A model generated the notes under the pieces. It made no database searches, was not told where the DNA came from, and saw nothing but the letters and a program-made list of their open reading frames with translations. The position numbers and the translations under genes were made by a program. From the NCBI GenBank assembly GCA_947623455.1, contig OX392527.1:47226401-47290400 (forward strand): DNA of 64,000 bases, given 5' to 3'. This DNA comes from Mimachlamys varia (lineage: Eukaryota; Mollusca; Bivalvia; Pectinida; Pectinidae). Of the stretch, positions 36,272 through 49,302 are shown in pieces; positions within the stretch are counted from its first letter, which is position 1; each line of letters opens with the position of its first letter.

Positions 36272-36766
36272 TTTAGCTCACCTACATGTACTTGAAGGGC
36301 AAGTGAGCTTATACCATGGCGCGACATCTGTCGTCCTTCTGTCAAACTTTTTGTATGCAGCTTGTCAAAGCTTTCAAGTAAAAGCTACCTTGACCTCTCA
36401 GAGTCATGTGTAAAAACAACTTCTGAAGAAGAAGTGAAAGTCATAGAATCTTAATATTTGCATGGTAACCTCTTTTGGATTGTGCAGACAAAGTTTGCAG
36501 AAGAAAACTGTTGACCTTTTTTTCAAGGTCAAGGATAAAATAATATAGGTACTTCAGTAGTGACTTCTGATGAATAATCGAAAGAATCATAATATTTGGC
36601 TGGTGAATTCCTCAGATAGAGCTTTTAAGAAGTTAGCATACTTTGCAGAGGTCAGCAGATCTTCCAAAAATTTGCTCCAAGGAACAAACGTATTTCACTT
36701 TGTCATGGGATTGGCATATATTGTTCAGCCCATTTGGTTTGGTTTATTTTGTTTTACATCCTTTTA
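36272..36766 (+). mobile_element. Degenerate Helentron-like fragment
   Basis: Begins AGCTCACctacatgtacttgaagggcaaGTGAGCT, a terminal hairpin typical of a second molluscan Helentron-like family, followed by gcgacatctgtcgtccttctgtcaa. The downstream body (caaggtcaaggataaaata...) is decayed and the 3' end was not identified. Confidence 0.5.
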
Positions 36767-36945
36767 ACAGCAAGGGCCATTTAAGGATGTGCCAGGTTTA
36801 GTGGTGTACCCGGGGAAAAACCACTAACCTACGGTCGGTACCTCGCAACTGCCCCACGTGGGATTCGAACTCGCAGCCCAGAGGTGGAGGGCTAGTTGAA
36901 GAATGTTAAAACACCTTAACCACTAGGCCCACGGGGCCCCCATTT
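36767..36945 (-). mobile_element. tRNA-derived SINE (- strand)
   Basis: On the - strand it starts ggggccccgtgggcctagtggttaaggtg (box A region) and has CTGCGAGTTCGAATCCCACG as box B. The + strand phrase ggtggagggctagttg...caccttaaccact is the source-like sequence of the minisatellite at 40090. Confidence 0.75.
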
Positions 36946-38250
36946 TGTTCAATCCAGTGGAACTCTTTGTTACCACAAGTGACCACGTAGGTAACAACTT
37001 CATTCCCCGATATTTTTTCCGTAAAGATTTATGCAAAGTTCAAATATCAATAAACCTCGGACATTTCAAGGTTCAAAGGTCAAGCTTTATAAAGAAAATT
37101 TATTTCTATTTATTTAAAATAACAAGTGGTGTCTTCAACAATAAACAACATACAATTTGTTTCAATTTTAATTAAATTGTTAAAGTTTATTGTATGCATA
37201 TTAAATAAATGTAAATAAAAGTAGTAGATATCACAATGAATCTCGATCAATACAATATAAGAAATTTCTTCATTTTACAAACAAATTTAATCACAGTCTT
37301 TTGTGCACATAAAACATAAACAAATATAGAAAACATTGCTTCTTTACCACTTTGTCAAATTTTTTTTTTCAAATTTTCATACATACAAAATATGTTCAAG
37401 GTTTTGTCTAAAATATGAATAAAACATAATAAATTCATAAACTGCAAACTTGAAAATGAGTTGACAAAAGTTTCCGAGAAATATATTTATGATTGATCCA
37501 TTTTCTTGATAAATTAAAACAAGATATTCTTTCACAGTGCAACAAAGGGAGAATAAATAAAAGCATAAAAGTAACAGATGAATAAATAAAACATGACAAC
37601 TTCCTGTTATTATAAAGAAACATTAACTATAAATATGGTTTATTCCATAGAAATATTACTGATTTGGTAAAAGACTGATGCATGCATACATAAAAACCAA
37701 CAACATAATATCAATACTAATTATCACAGACTTTGTTTACATTTTCTGGTAATTAATGTCAGTAGGGGTCATTTCCTGCAAAAACTTGTTTACAGTTTTA
37801 TAGTAATATTTATACCATATCATTTTCATACTGTCATAATGGAGGAAATTTCGACAGAGAAAAACATTCCCCTGAAAATTTTGGGAGTTGTATCATCTTG
37901 CATAAACAAGCACTTGTCTTGTATGTGTTCAAGTCAATTGTTTATACATTACTTGGCTCTTGGTCTTCTGTTTTGAATGCATGCAATTAAGAATCTTATG
38001 CTGTAAACGTTCTTAATTTGGCGCAATCACTTTTCAGCGCATTGTCGTCAGTTAATTAAATTTTTTATGAAAAAGTGACAGCATATAGAACCTGACATAG
38101 GCATACAAATCAAACAGATCTGTTACGACGTAACGTTTAATCCGGTACCAGGGGCTGTAATTATATTTAAGAAATTATCATTGTGATAATTAGTACATAT
38201 CATATATGTACACACACCCAGACTTGGGCTCTTATTATACAAACATCCCG
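36946..38250. other. Intergenic, AT-rich
   Basis: No exon or clear repeat. tRNA-SINE and Helentron debris surrounds it on both sides. Confidence 0.45.
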
Positions 38251-38261
38251 ACCTGGGAAAT

Positions 38262-38395
38262 AAACAATATTTTACAGCAAAGAGCAGAAATGAAACTAGT
38301 GAGACGAGCTGGGCGTGAACCCGAGACCTCTAGGTTATGGAGCCAGGACGTTACCACCAGGCCAAAAGGTCCGAACCAGTTGACCTGGTTTGTAA
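38262..38395 (-). mobile_element. tRNA-derived SINE head (- strand)
   Basis: The - strand reads ccttttggcctggtggtaacgtcctggctccataacctagaggtctcGGGTTCACGCCC, with a clear box A/box B spacing and no intact cloverleaf. A different tRNA ancestor from the SINE at 36767. Confidence 0.65.
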
Positions 38396-38421
38396 TTTCC
38401 TGATATTGTTATGCAAGGTAG

Positions 38422-38619
38422 TGTCATTCATATTCTACTGTTGCAGTTTGGAGGGAGTCATCTGTCGGCCTAATTCCTGATTCCGTCTCTTCTAGGAATC
38501 GTGATGTACAGATTGATGTTTTGAATAAAATGTTCGATAAGCTGCCATCAAATATCTCTTTTTTTGTTGATATTATTAGCTCAGTGGAGGTAGTAAATAA
38601 TAAACTAGATATACAATGA
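38422..38619 (+). other. Unassigned 65-codon open frame without ATG
   Basis: The frame runs from after a TAG (38419) to TGA (38617-38619). It contains RNRDVQIDVLNKMFDKLPSN and SFFVDIISSVEVVNNKL, more protein-like than neighbouring chance frames. A possible acceptor tactgttgcag ends at 38446. It could be a terminal exon of an unseen + strand gene, a transposon remnant, or chance. I do not recognise it. Confidence 0.25.
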
Positions 38620-38650
38620 AACCTGACAGTGAAAACAACCATATATGTGT

Positions 38651-38880
38651 GGTCGGGTGGTGCAGTGGATAGTGCACTCTCCTTTCACCAAGGCGGACGG
38701 AGTTTGATTCCCGGATCGTATGTAAAAAAGTATGGGGTCACCTGCCTGTCCTTGTGGGTTTTCTCCGGGTACTCTGGTTTCATCCCACAATAAAAACCCT
38801 TGCACACTAACATCCGGGTCAACAAGAGTGATTTGCATAACTTGTTTCATAATTGTTAAAAAATAGATAAAGTTAATATG
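38651..38880 (+). mobile_element. tRNA-derived SINE
   Basis: gtcgggtggtgcagtggatagtgc (box A) then AGTTTGATTCCCGG (box B). The body is ggttttctccgggtactctggtttcatccc, then an A-rich end. The best-preserved SINE of this family in the window. Confidence 0.8.
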
Positions 38881-39106
38881 ATAAAAAAAGATAACAATAT
38901 TGTTTTGATTGTAAAAATTGATGTAACGGATCATTAGACAAGGACTTGAATCCTGGTCAGTAGATCCTTACACGTCACCCACTCCTACAGTGATATCACA
39001 GGTAATTAATTCATGTATGATAACTGGTGCACATGATTGATCCCTACTTGCATTCTCTCATTCACACAATTTCTATAAAAGGCAATTAACTCATATCTTA
39101 CATGTA

Positions 39107-39430
39107 AAGATTATTTTACACAACCAAAATATGTTTTTATGTGACGTTTCGATGACTAGTACGATTTGTACCCCGTCACCTTCATCAGACTAAAGACCAA
39201 CAAAGCATATGCACACAGCAGGTGTAAATTGTGTACGAGTTGGTAAATGACAAATCGGTCATTTCGTCTACGCTGTTAGACGTATGTACAATAGAAAAGT
39301 TATTGTACCGAAATGACTTAATTCATCTACACTTTGTTTAAGACTTGGTCATAGATGTGCGAGATGAAGTCGACAGGGTGCTTATCGTACTAGTCATCGA
39401 AACGTCACATTTGGTTGTGTTAAATAATCG
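39107..39430. mobile_element. Inverted pair of Penelope-like, hammerhead-like motifs
   Basis: The left arm (attattttacacaaccaaa...tgtgacgtttcgatgactagtacgat, 39110-39175) is the inverse of 39384-39427. On the - strand, CTGATGA (39188-39182) and GAAAC (39150-39146) flank a segment where GGTGAC pairs with GTCATC. On the + strand the counterpart is GAGATGA (39361) to GAAACGT (39399). The CTGATGA...GAAAC core spacing recalls hammerhead ribozymes of Penelope-like elements. One extra base before stem II, and the changed + copy, make activity doubtful. It begins ~50 bp beyond the alternative last exon of gene 2, so it would lie in that 3' UTR. Confidence 0.5.
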
Positions 39431-39476
39431 GTACATATATTATACTTTCCAACCCGAAAAAATGTTCACAAATAAC

Positions 39477-39613
39477 TCATATCGTAATTCGTGAAATACT
39501 GTAGTTAAGGATAAGGTTCATCTGTTCTGCTGGAAGTTTCATGAAACTCGAGGTATTCACAACATCCGTCATGTTCTTGCTCATGTAGGTCAAACAAATG
39601 TGTTCCACATCTC
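39477..39613 (-). CDS. Gene 2 alternative terminal exon B
   Basis: The - strand acceptor tttttatttacag ends at 39614 and the exon runs to TGA at 39477-39479. Joined to the single G left by exon 7 it gives Gly then DVEHICLTYMSKNM..., 44 residues and stop. Length (137 nt), phase and stop position equal those of exon A (45064-45200). About 14 of 44 aligned residues are identical, including C-x4-M-x2-N-M, VV-x-T-x-SFM and L-x2-E. Exon A has no donor, so the two are alternative ends, not consecutive exons. Confidence 0.75.
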
Positions 39614-42600
39614 CTGTAAATAAAAAGATAGAAATAGTAATGTATAACCATTAAAACAATTGCTCTATAGTTTATGGTTAAATTGTAATATGATATTCAT
39701 TTATCGTTTTTCGAGTCTGCACCATTTTTAGCCGAACATTAACTAATTCACGCCTGAAATTTCATTAACTATTCCAACCTTTGTATTGGGAGAGCTCACG
39801 TGTGTGTTCGGCGGCGATGAGTTAACATTGGGATCATAGAACATCATCGATAATCCTCAGTCCTGATACTTATAACCACAAATTGGATGTGTAACATTGT
39901 TAATTTTCATAAAATATTTCTATGAATGCCTAAAATGTGAAAATATAGCTGGGATAGTGTTTATATATCTCCGATACAGTATATTTTTATTAAAATTCCT
40001 CTGCTCAGGCTCTTGATAGAAATGTACACTTCTAGTAGTATTCTACTGTCTACATCGTTAAATTTCAGGGTTACACTCACTTTCGCTTTCTAGTGGCAGA
40101 GGGCTAGTCATAGCTAATGTCAGACACCTTAACCACTATGACCCATTGGTAGAGAGCTAGTGGTAGCAGAATGTCAGACACCTTAACCACCGTTACCCAG
40201 TGGTAGAAGGCTAGTGGTAGCAGAATGTCAAAATACCTTAACCACCGTGACCCAGTGGTAGAGGGCTAGTGGTAGCAGAATGTCAGACACCTTAACCACT
40301 ATGACCCAGTGGTGGAGGGTTAGTGGTAGCAGAATGTAAGGCACCTTAACCATCGTGAACCAGTGGTTGAGGGCTAGTGGTAGCAGAATGTCGGACACCT
40401 TAACCACTATGACCCAGTGGTAGCAGAATGTCAGACACCTTAATCACTGCGACCCAGTGGTAGAGAGCTTGTGGTAGCAGAATGTAAGGCACCTTAACCA
40501 CCGCGACCCAGTGGTGGAGGGCTAGTGGTAGCAGAATGTCAGACAACTTAACCACCATGACACAGTGGTAGAGAGCTAGTGGTAGCAGAATGTCAGACAC
40601 CTTTACCACCACGACCCAGTGGTAGAGGGCTTGTGGTAGCAGAATGTCAGACAACTTAACCACCATGACACAGTGGTGGAGGGCTAGTAGTAGCAGAATG
40701 TCAGACACCTTAACAGCCAAGGTAAGAACATGTACAGTCAAATCTCGTTAATACTCATGTAAAAAGACCCTGTTTAATTTGAAGTGTTTCACAAATTGAC
40801 TTCACAAAATCACTAATTTCAAATATCTTGCTGTCCTGCCAACTTCTGCAAGACAACAAGATTAGGCTAGACTCATGTAAATGTGTATAGTGTATAATTA
40901 TATCAATATTCCTAAAGTATAGGGGAAATAAGACGTAGTTTACAAGTTATACAAGTACATTGTACATGTATTGTTATGTGTAATTTGAAAGCAAATACAA
41001 ATATTTAAAAAAAATTGAATTTTTGGCTAAAAAATTATGAAATATTTAAGTTAATATTAACATAATGTACATTACTGATCATGATTATCTCAAACAAAAA
41101 TGATAACTGAAATTTCAATTGATAAAGACTTTCCGATTTCTGAATAAAACACTTTTATGATAAATCAATCATGTACTAGACTGTGATTAATTTTACAATA
41201 TCATACTTTTGGATCACAGTACACATGTGGTTCATAGCAAGGAAGTTTTATTTTTTGCAATGAATGTTTTTTAGCAAATATTGTCATGAATATGGTCCTA
41301 TAACGTACATTGCTAATGATGTCAAACTTGAGCAAGCTCAGACGGGTTTAATGTAAGTATGTCAGAAAAAGAAATGTGTGTTAAAGCACTGTAACAACAT
41401 TTGCTAAAATTGTAATGTCCAGCTAGGTATTTAAGGGGGAAATACTGCCTAACTGGCGAGCTAGCTTTTTCAGTCATGTGGTATAACCCAGGGACCTGGT
41501 CATGCTAGTGAAGCAACGGTGAGTGAGTGTGGTCAGTAGTTCGATTGGTGACCGCCTGCAAGTTACAAAATTTTCATTTACTGAAACTTTATTTATATTT
41601 TGATAGAGTAGTTGTACTAAATTCTATTATTTCAAACAGATTAAGAGTTGATAACAATGAAATTGAAATTGATGTCGCTATAGTCTCGTAACAATATTTG
41701 CTTTTAAAAATATTAATGTAATGTATGATGGAAGGATGCAGATAAAATGTTAATATAGTTGGGTGGAAAGTGAGACGGTACTGGGAAAACATGAATGGTG
41801 AATATAGATCTATTGTGTCTGTGATTAAAATAGTGAAATGATATACAATGTGACAAAAATAGCTATAAAATACATGTTTATTAATTATTAATTGAATAGT
41901 GTTTATAAATAATGGATAATTTGTGATTTTAACTTAACTATATTTAGGTAGTATATTGTGGTTCACCATTATGGGAATGTATAAATGTATCATAAATATT
42001 TCAGATATTGAGTGTTAGTAGCTAGGATACCGTTGGACAGAGAGAGGGCTATAGTTAATAGCAATACAATTTATTCAGAATTTTGTCTCTAATTATATTC
42101 CGATTAACTTATTTGGAATGGTCACCAATGATCATCAATCTCAATAGTCCGCGGACTGATGCAGAGATGGTTGACAGTTAATCGGTGAGAGAGCTTTTCA
42201 ATCTTCCTTACAGTGCTCCACCAACAGTGACAAGGTAATGATGTAAATGTTAAAATTGTTAATAAATATCATGGATTCCGCGAGTTCGTGTAGGAAAATA
42301 ATACATAATGATGATTGGCCAAGAATTGAATTATTTGCAACAATTATACATGTAAAACTCTCTCTGTTCACACAGGATAGTAAGGGATATAAATAATACG
42401 TAGTCAAACAAGGTTCTGTGTGAGAGAGAAATTTCAAGCGACACTCGAGGTTAAGATTGCACGAGCAGGAGAGTGGGCGGCCAATATGTACATGTATCAA
42501 GGCTTATTTAACCAAGGCACTTGAGACCTACGGTTATGGACATGATAAACACTATATGATTACATACTTACGAGTCATTGCTTGTGTTACAATAATTCAG

Positions 42601-45600
42601 TGAGGCAACAGATTCTGTATTTGAAGAGACCATTAATTGTGTCACCTGTCTAACCATGTGGGGTTTTCTCCGGGTTACTCTAGTTTCCTCCCACAATATG
42701 ACCCCCACCCCTCACCTCCGACTTCGCAAAGTTAAAGTTTTAGGGGTGAATGTGTTTATGATCTTAAAGACACAAAGTGTACCTGTACTGTACAGAGTGG
42801 AATTCAGATTGCATGTTTGGCTTTAAAGACAAACTTAATTTTCTAAAGAATGGATTGACTATTTCTAAAATACATCTTTATGAAAAAGTATATCAATCAA
42901 TTAGGGAAAAGCTGCACTTTCAAAAAGTTTTGACAGTTACCAACTGGCATATCATGTAGCTATAATAACCAGCTTACAGCTAGTGTTGCATGCAACACAT
43001 GTCTCCTACCGTCAATTACATTTTCCAAGTAATGTAGACCTTGATAGCAATGATGTGTTATTTTAACAATCATTTCTTAACTGTTTTATGAGGCTGGGCA
43101 TAAATGAAAATATGATGTCCTTTTGACCCAAAACTCAATCCCACTCTATATTACCTGATAAGCTAACATTTTATTAAGTTACAACCAAATCACTCAATCT
43201 TTTCTGAAGTTATCATCAGGAAATTAAAATTTGACGAAAAAATATCTATTTTTAGCCACAGTGACCTTTGGATATTGCATAAAGTTTCAACAAAATCCAT
43301 CGATCCTTTCTGAAGTTATCATCTGGAAACCAAAATTCGACAAAAAATATCTATTTTTAGCAACAACGACCTTCAAAGTTAACTTGTCAACCCCAAACTC
43401 AGTCCCACACTGTATTACCTCATTTGCTAACATTTTATGAAGTTTCAACAAAATCCATCAATCCTTTCTGAAGTTATCATCTCAGATCTGGAAACAGGAT
43501 ATGACCAAAAAAAAAATCTATTTTTAACAACAGTGACCTTTGTAGTTGACCTTTCGACCCCAAACTCATCCCACTCTGTCATACCTGGTAAGCTAAGACA
43601 TCTGTCACAGCTTAAATAGAATTTCTTTATCAAAAGTACTTGGCCAATTATTTTACACTATTGACAATGGTAATGATATATATTAATTTTGATCAACTTG
43701 ATGGTTAGGTACTGATACCTTTTAGTGATAACATTCTGTTTTGAAGGTGTAGCAGACGACACTTTAGAACTGTAACAGGAGAATAAAAATGCACGGCAAG
43801 ACCAGGGTCGGACCCCGGGATCTTCCGATTTCTAAACGGACGCCCAACCAATTGAGCTATCTGGTGGCCGATGATCGACCCAGTCTAGATCGACTACAGA
43901 ACGTAGAACTATTACCTCCCTTGTGTGTAATTTATATTTCTATCCCCAGAGAAAAGAAACACCATGGAGAAATTATGTTTCAGAGCTGGAAGTAAAAGAG
44001 GTAAGACTACACAGTATCTACAGAAGTGAGTTATCTATTACAATCTGGTTCTAGTGTTGTTATTTCTTTGTGACAGGAAAGATAGAAATGTGCTTCCACT
44101 AGAAATTGTGCTTCAGTTAATTGTGTGGACCTATCAAAGCTGTTGGCACAAATATCTGTGTTTCACTGACTGTGATCACTCTAGGCTAATAGCTATCAGC
44201 ATTTTCGTTATTAACAAAATGAAATACTGATTTGATAAAAAAGAAAATACATGTCTTTAGCTACTTTTGCTAATGGAATTTATGTTGAATAAACCATTTT
44301 CATAAACACTGACTTCCTTTAGATGTATAATAAAAATTGATCCAATTCAATGAATGGTATGTTAAATAAATCAGAACTTATATTAGTATTAACATTTGAA
44401 TTTTGACTCTACAAATGAGTAAAAATTTCTAAAGGAAATTCTTATTTGCTGAAGAGAAAAGTGGCCTTTAGTGACTTTTGCTTCAACATTTTTCAGACTA
44501 AAGTGAGCACAGAATGATGTAGAAAATTCTACCTGTCCTGTATCTATGCATAGACATTTCATGATCTTGGTACAGAGCTGACCTACACTTAGCAATAATA
44601 TTACCCCTTATGACTAATTCTTTATATCTCTAGTTTTAAAATCTTTAAATTCATAGCAGCTAGGACATCATGATACTGTATAGTAAATTTCACGGGGAGA
44701 AGTTGGGGAGGGGAGGGACTTAATAACAGGTATAAAATTTGGTGCTCCGCCAGGATAATTTGTTTTCTCATAGTAATTAATGTTAAAATGTTGTTATACC
44801 GATATTTCACAGAAATTTAATTTTGTAGAATTTTGTTTGACTGCAAATTCAACGAAATTAAATCTCCCGCGAATGAAAGCAACTATACAGTAACACCTAA
44901 AAGCCAATTAGGAATGTAACAAAAGTGATAATTACACACAATATATAGTAATCTACGGTATTTTTGTACACATCTGGTGTATAGAAATAAAGTTCTCAAT
45001 CAAACAAATGTTTCACCTGTCATAATAATGAGACAAAATGGAGGCTAGCTGTGATGGCGTTTGTTATATCCCGAGTTTTGTTGTCATCAGCTGGATCAGT
45101 TCGACAACATTCTCCTGGTGTAGGGTCATAAAGCTTTCCGTTCTTACCACCTCCGGCATATTGCTTCGCATGAAATCCGTACAAACTTTTCTTAAATCAT
45201 CTAAAAACAAACATTCCTCTTATTAACAACAAATCGATAGACTGCCATAAATGTGCCTCACAGGTGTTAATTAGGGCGGGTGTATCTCTGAACGCCAACA
45301 TTTTTAATTTACCTACAGGGTAGTTTGATGTGATAGGGATTATAGTCTTTTTCCTTAAAGTAGTCTCAGTTCCAACCGTAAATTTACCTGTAAAAGTTAC
45401 CTGTTGGTGCTCAGGCACAAGTATTACAAAAAAAAAAATATCATAAAATTATCTTCATGATACTTTTTTAATATGAAAATATTAAACTGTGCAAGTAATA
45501 AAATTCAATGCTTAAGATAATCTTCTAGAAAAAAAAATAAAACTTTGAAATTCACCATTGATTATTTTATGACTGTAATTCTTACTTTAAATTTTAAAAG

Positions 45601-48600
45601 ATGCTGTTGTAAAAATATTTTTGTATATAATAGGTGATTAAATTAATAGGTTTTGATGATTGATTTTAATAAGGTCTTGATGCCAATTAATATCAAAATT
45701 TAATTACTTCATTAAAATTAGTACATTTTTGCTCGGATATGTATGACTTATTTAATTCCAACTTACTCAATAATTCAATAGCAATAGAAAGTGAGGTTGT
45801 TTTTAGTCAAAGGTATTGTTTTCATTAGGTAAGCTCATTAACCATTCAATTCATTTATTACCTTAAAACTTACGGTTTATCAGTACAAGATATATACATA
45901 CATGTGCATATATACAATGCAAAATACAAATACTGTAGATACATGTACAACCCAATATAGTTTGGACACGCACAGACCACAAGACACAACAATAGTGTAG
46001 AGAGGTATTTCAATAAATTAAAATGTATTCAATCGTCTTTTGTTACAGAGGACAATAAAGTTACCTAAATTCGAAAGATCCTGGTTTTAAAAATTTGTAC
46101 ATTTTTTCCGTATTAGGTTTTTTATGGTAATACAGTTTGATGAAACGTTTTTCATAATTACAAAACGGTACAATCCACTGTCGCAATACGTACAAATCCT
46201 ATTAATTTGATCTATTAGATTAAACTGTCCCATTTCAATATTCAGTTTATGAGACGACAATCTGATTTTTGCTATTTCTTTAAACAAAAAGGTTTTGTTA
46301 AATACGGTTTAAAGACAAAATTACCACTAATGAATTTTTAAAGTGAACGTTTTGATGACACATTTATATAGTCAAGACATTGTTGAAAAATATCTGTCAT
46401 TCTATATTAAATAGTGATTAATGCTTTACCTTCATTCTCTGTATTTTCTGTTTGCTACACATATCCCAAACCTATTCTTAACAGATTGTTTCTTATACTA
46501 TCTGTCCACTCAGTGCCCTTTTCAACCATTTCATCGTAACATACAATTGTCTGGGTTTTTAACTTGAAGCAAATATTTGAAAATGATAAACTTTCAAATC
46601 ATAATAAATGAAAGTCTTCCTAATTCATGATTGATCATGATATTTGGCGTACATTTCTTAACCCCTAAATTCTCTTACAAAAATTAAGATGTAGTTTTTT
46701 TCAATATTAAACCCCCGCACTTCAGATCCATAATTCAAAATGCTACTTACAAAAGTGGAAGAAAAACTAAGTTGGGTTTCGAAATTGAAATATTTACTTT
46801 TAAAACATTCATAATTCCAAATAAAGCTTTTCAACTTTGTTCAGCTATTTTCTCTTGTGTTGTCAAGCCTTTTCTCTTATATATCAAAAGAATTCCTAGA
46901 TAACAAAAATAAATTTCTAACAATTTAAGACTAATTAATTTATTGAATAATTTTCTATATTTCTCTTTATTTCTTCAATATATGGTTATTTCTGGGTTGT
47001 ATTTTATATTCAATTAAGTGCTGATTACTCATTTTTTAATTTTCTTTTTATTTTGTAATCTCTGTATCCTTGTATTTTTGAAAAAAAAAAATAATTTAAT
47101 GCATTTGTAGTGCTAACTGTCCACAGTTAAATCGCAGGTAAGGTGAGTTCACAGGTAAATCACAGGTAAGGTGAAAAGGGCAGTTTATATGAAACAGTAT
47201 ATAATTGACTTCCCATTGTTCTCAAAAACAACACCTACCTATTGTTAAAAAAAATGTTGGCGTTCGGAGAACACACCATTAGGGCATGTAACAGTGCAAG
47301 TTTAATTCAAATGAAAACTTACAAACCATGTAATAAAAATCATAATGGTTGCTTAAATAAGCTTTGTAATGGTATGTATAGGTGCCTTAAATGAAAATTA
47401 TGTCCTTGATTAATGGTAAAAAAAAATTGACCTTTTGACCTTTGTGATTACCATCAACTTTGACCACAGCTGTTGATTCAAATTTGAAATTTTGTTAATT
47501 AGTTATTTGAAACATATTTTCAGGTGAAAAACATTTCTAGTTGGGGAATGGCGTTCTTTCAAAATATTTCTGTTTTATTCTAACCTCTAATTGTGATATT
47601 GACCTTTGACATCAAATTATTTTCTAAAGTTCATTTTCAAAATTTTTTATAATTCTTACCTCAAATTGTGACCATGACCTTTGACATCAAAACTATTTTC
47701 TATGGTTCATTTTCAAATAATAATTTGGATTCTAACCTCAAATTGTGACCTTGATCTTTGACATCAAGCTTTTTTCATTTGGTCAGATACCTTTAATAGT
47801 ACACATAACCAGGAAGATGTGATCCACAAAATCACGATACCCTAACAAAGACGGATTGAGAATGCCAGAAAAATAGGCAGAATGATGCAACTGATTAAAT
47901 AATCTACAGGATGGATTTTCGCCTAAAAGACTATTGTAACAGAATTAAAAGCAGAACATCATGAGTAAAGAAAGAAGGAAAAAGAAAAAGAAACAGATTC
48001 TACTATCTGTTTGATTTTGATCAATTAACCTAACTATTTTTTCAATCATGGACACCATACTATTTTAAGGTTGTAATCTTAAAAGGCCCAATATACGGAA
48101 CTTCAGGAAAGAGACTCTGAAAAATTTTGAAAATTTTGATAACCATGCAAAAATAAGTCTAAAACGAAGTAAACTGGAGCGGTAACTAACAAGAAACTCC
48201 TGACAGAAAAATAAAAAAAAAATTGAAAATAATTCAGGTGTCCCCCACTTCAAAAACTAACCGAGGTTAGAAGACAGTTCAAAATGGAAGCGTGCTTACA
48301 AATACTGAGTTTCTACTGCTGCTGTACCGGTAACTGTGTAAGAATTCATCTTGAATATTGCTGATATCAGTTAATCTTAACTAAATCTATAAATATAATA
48401 AGTTATTAGGCTTGATTTTCGCTTCAAATTTTGCTGAAAGTTACGTATATTGGGCCTTTAAAGTATTTACTATCACATTATTGATGTACCGTAAAAACTT
48501 GTGTAATCTGCGCCCTTTTTAATGGAAATTAAAATTGACAAGTTTTGGGTGCGTAAATTACAATGATATCGATGTGTGTCAATTTTTTTTTTTAGTTGTA

Positions 48601-49267
48601 GTCATATACACAAATTCGTAGCTAAATTAAAATTTTAATGAAATTTGAAAATGGGCTGACTATATAACATCTACATCATGTTCACAAGCTTATAAGATTC
48701 TGAAACCAGGATGAATAAATGTGAGTTTTGCATATTGTTTTTATTTATATTTATAGTTTTAATTTTTGCATTCGTTTTTTTCCGGCCGTCATTGATCTGA
48801 ATTAGTCAGCGACAACTTTTTCCACACACAAGTTTTAATTTAAATATTTGGCAGCCAGGTAAAACACGACTGTTTTATCAGTATTGGTGTTATTACTAAT
48901 TAGTAATTAAGAATTTACAATTATCATAGTATTGCTACTCAGTGATACAGTTACTGGTAATAACTTAACCCATTCACTCCTGTAATTCCACAATGAACTA
49001 TTCCAGTCTTTGATTTGGAAAAGTTTAAGTATATTATCAGGGGTGATTGAGTAGATGCAATAGTAACTTACAAATTGTCTGGAATTTTTTTTTACCCAAA
49101 AATAGCATTTCATGATCATGATACATACATCAGTTCATACTATTTGCTCAATCAAAAGCTATAAAGAAATTCAAATTACTGGTTGTAATCCATGGCCAGA
49201 AAAGTGCTGATATATGCATGTTTAGTTACAAACAGTACACCATGAAACGTTTTTCTTTTGCAATTTC

Positions 49268-49302
<35 letters not shown>

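Larger units (their letters stand above)
40736..45063. other. Gene 2 region between exon B and exon A
   Basis: Intron for the B form; 3' UTR and downstream DNA for the A form. It contains SINEs (42595, 43784), a degenerate tandem repeat (43100) and the candidate ATTAAA (44816-44821, - strand). I looked for a third copy of the duplicated last exon and did not find one. Confidence 0.5.

Noticed and set aside
40400..40741. 113-codon hydrophobic repeat protein on the - strand
   Set aside because: Translation of the 54-bp SINE-derived minisatellite; the unit is a multiple of three, which keeps the frame open by chance.
41455..41575. Possible tRNA-derived SINE (agttcgattggtgacc)
   Set aside because: Only a weak box B-like motif; box A and body could not be matched to the other SINEs.
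43795..43876. tRNA gene
   Set aside because: A and B boxes are good, but acceptor pairing is poor and a SINE body continues; judged tRNA-derived SINE.
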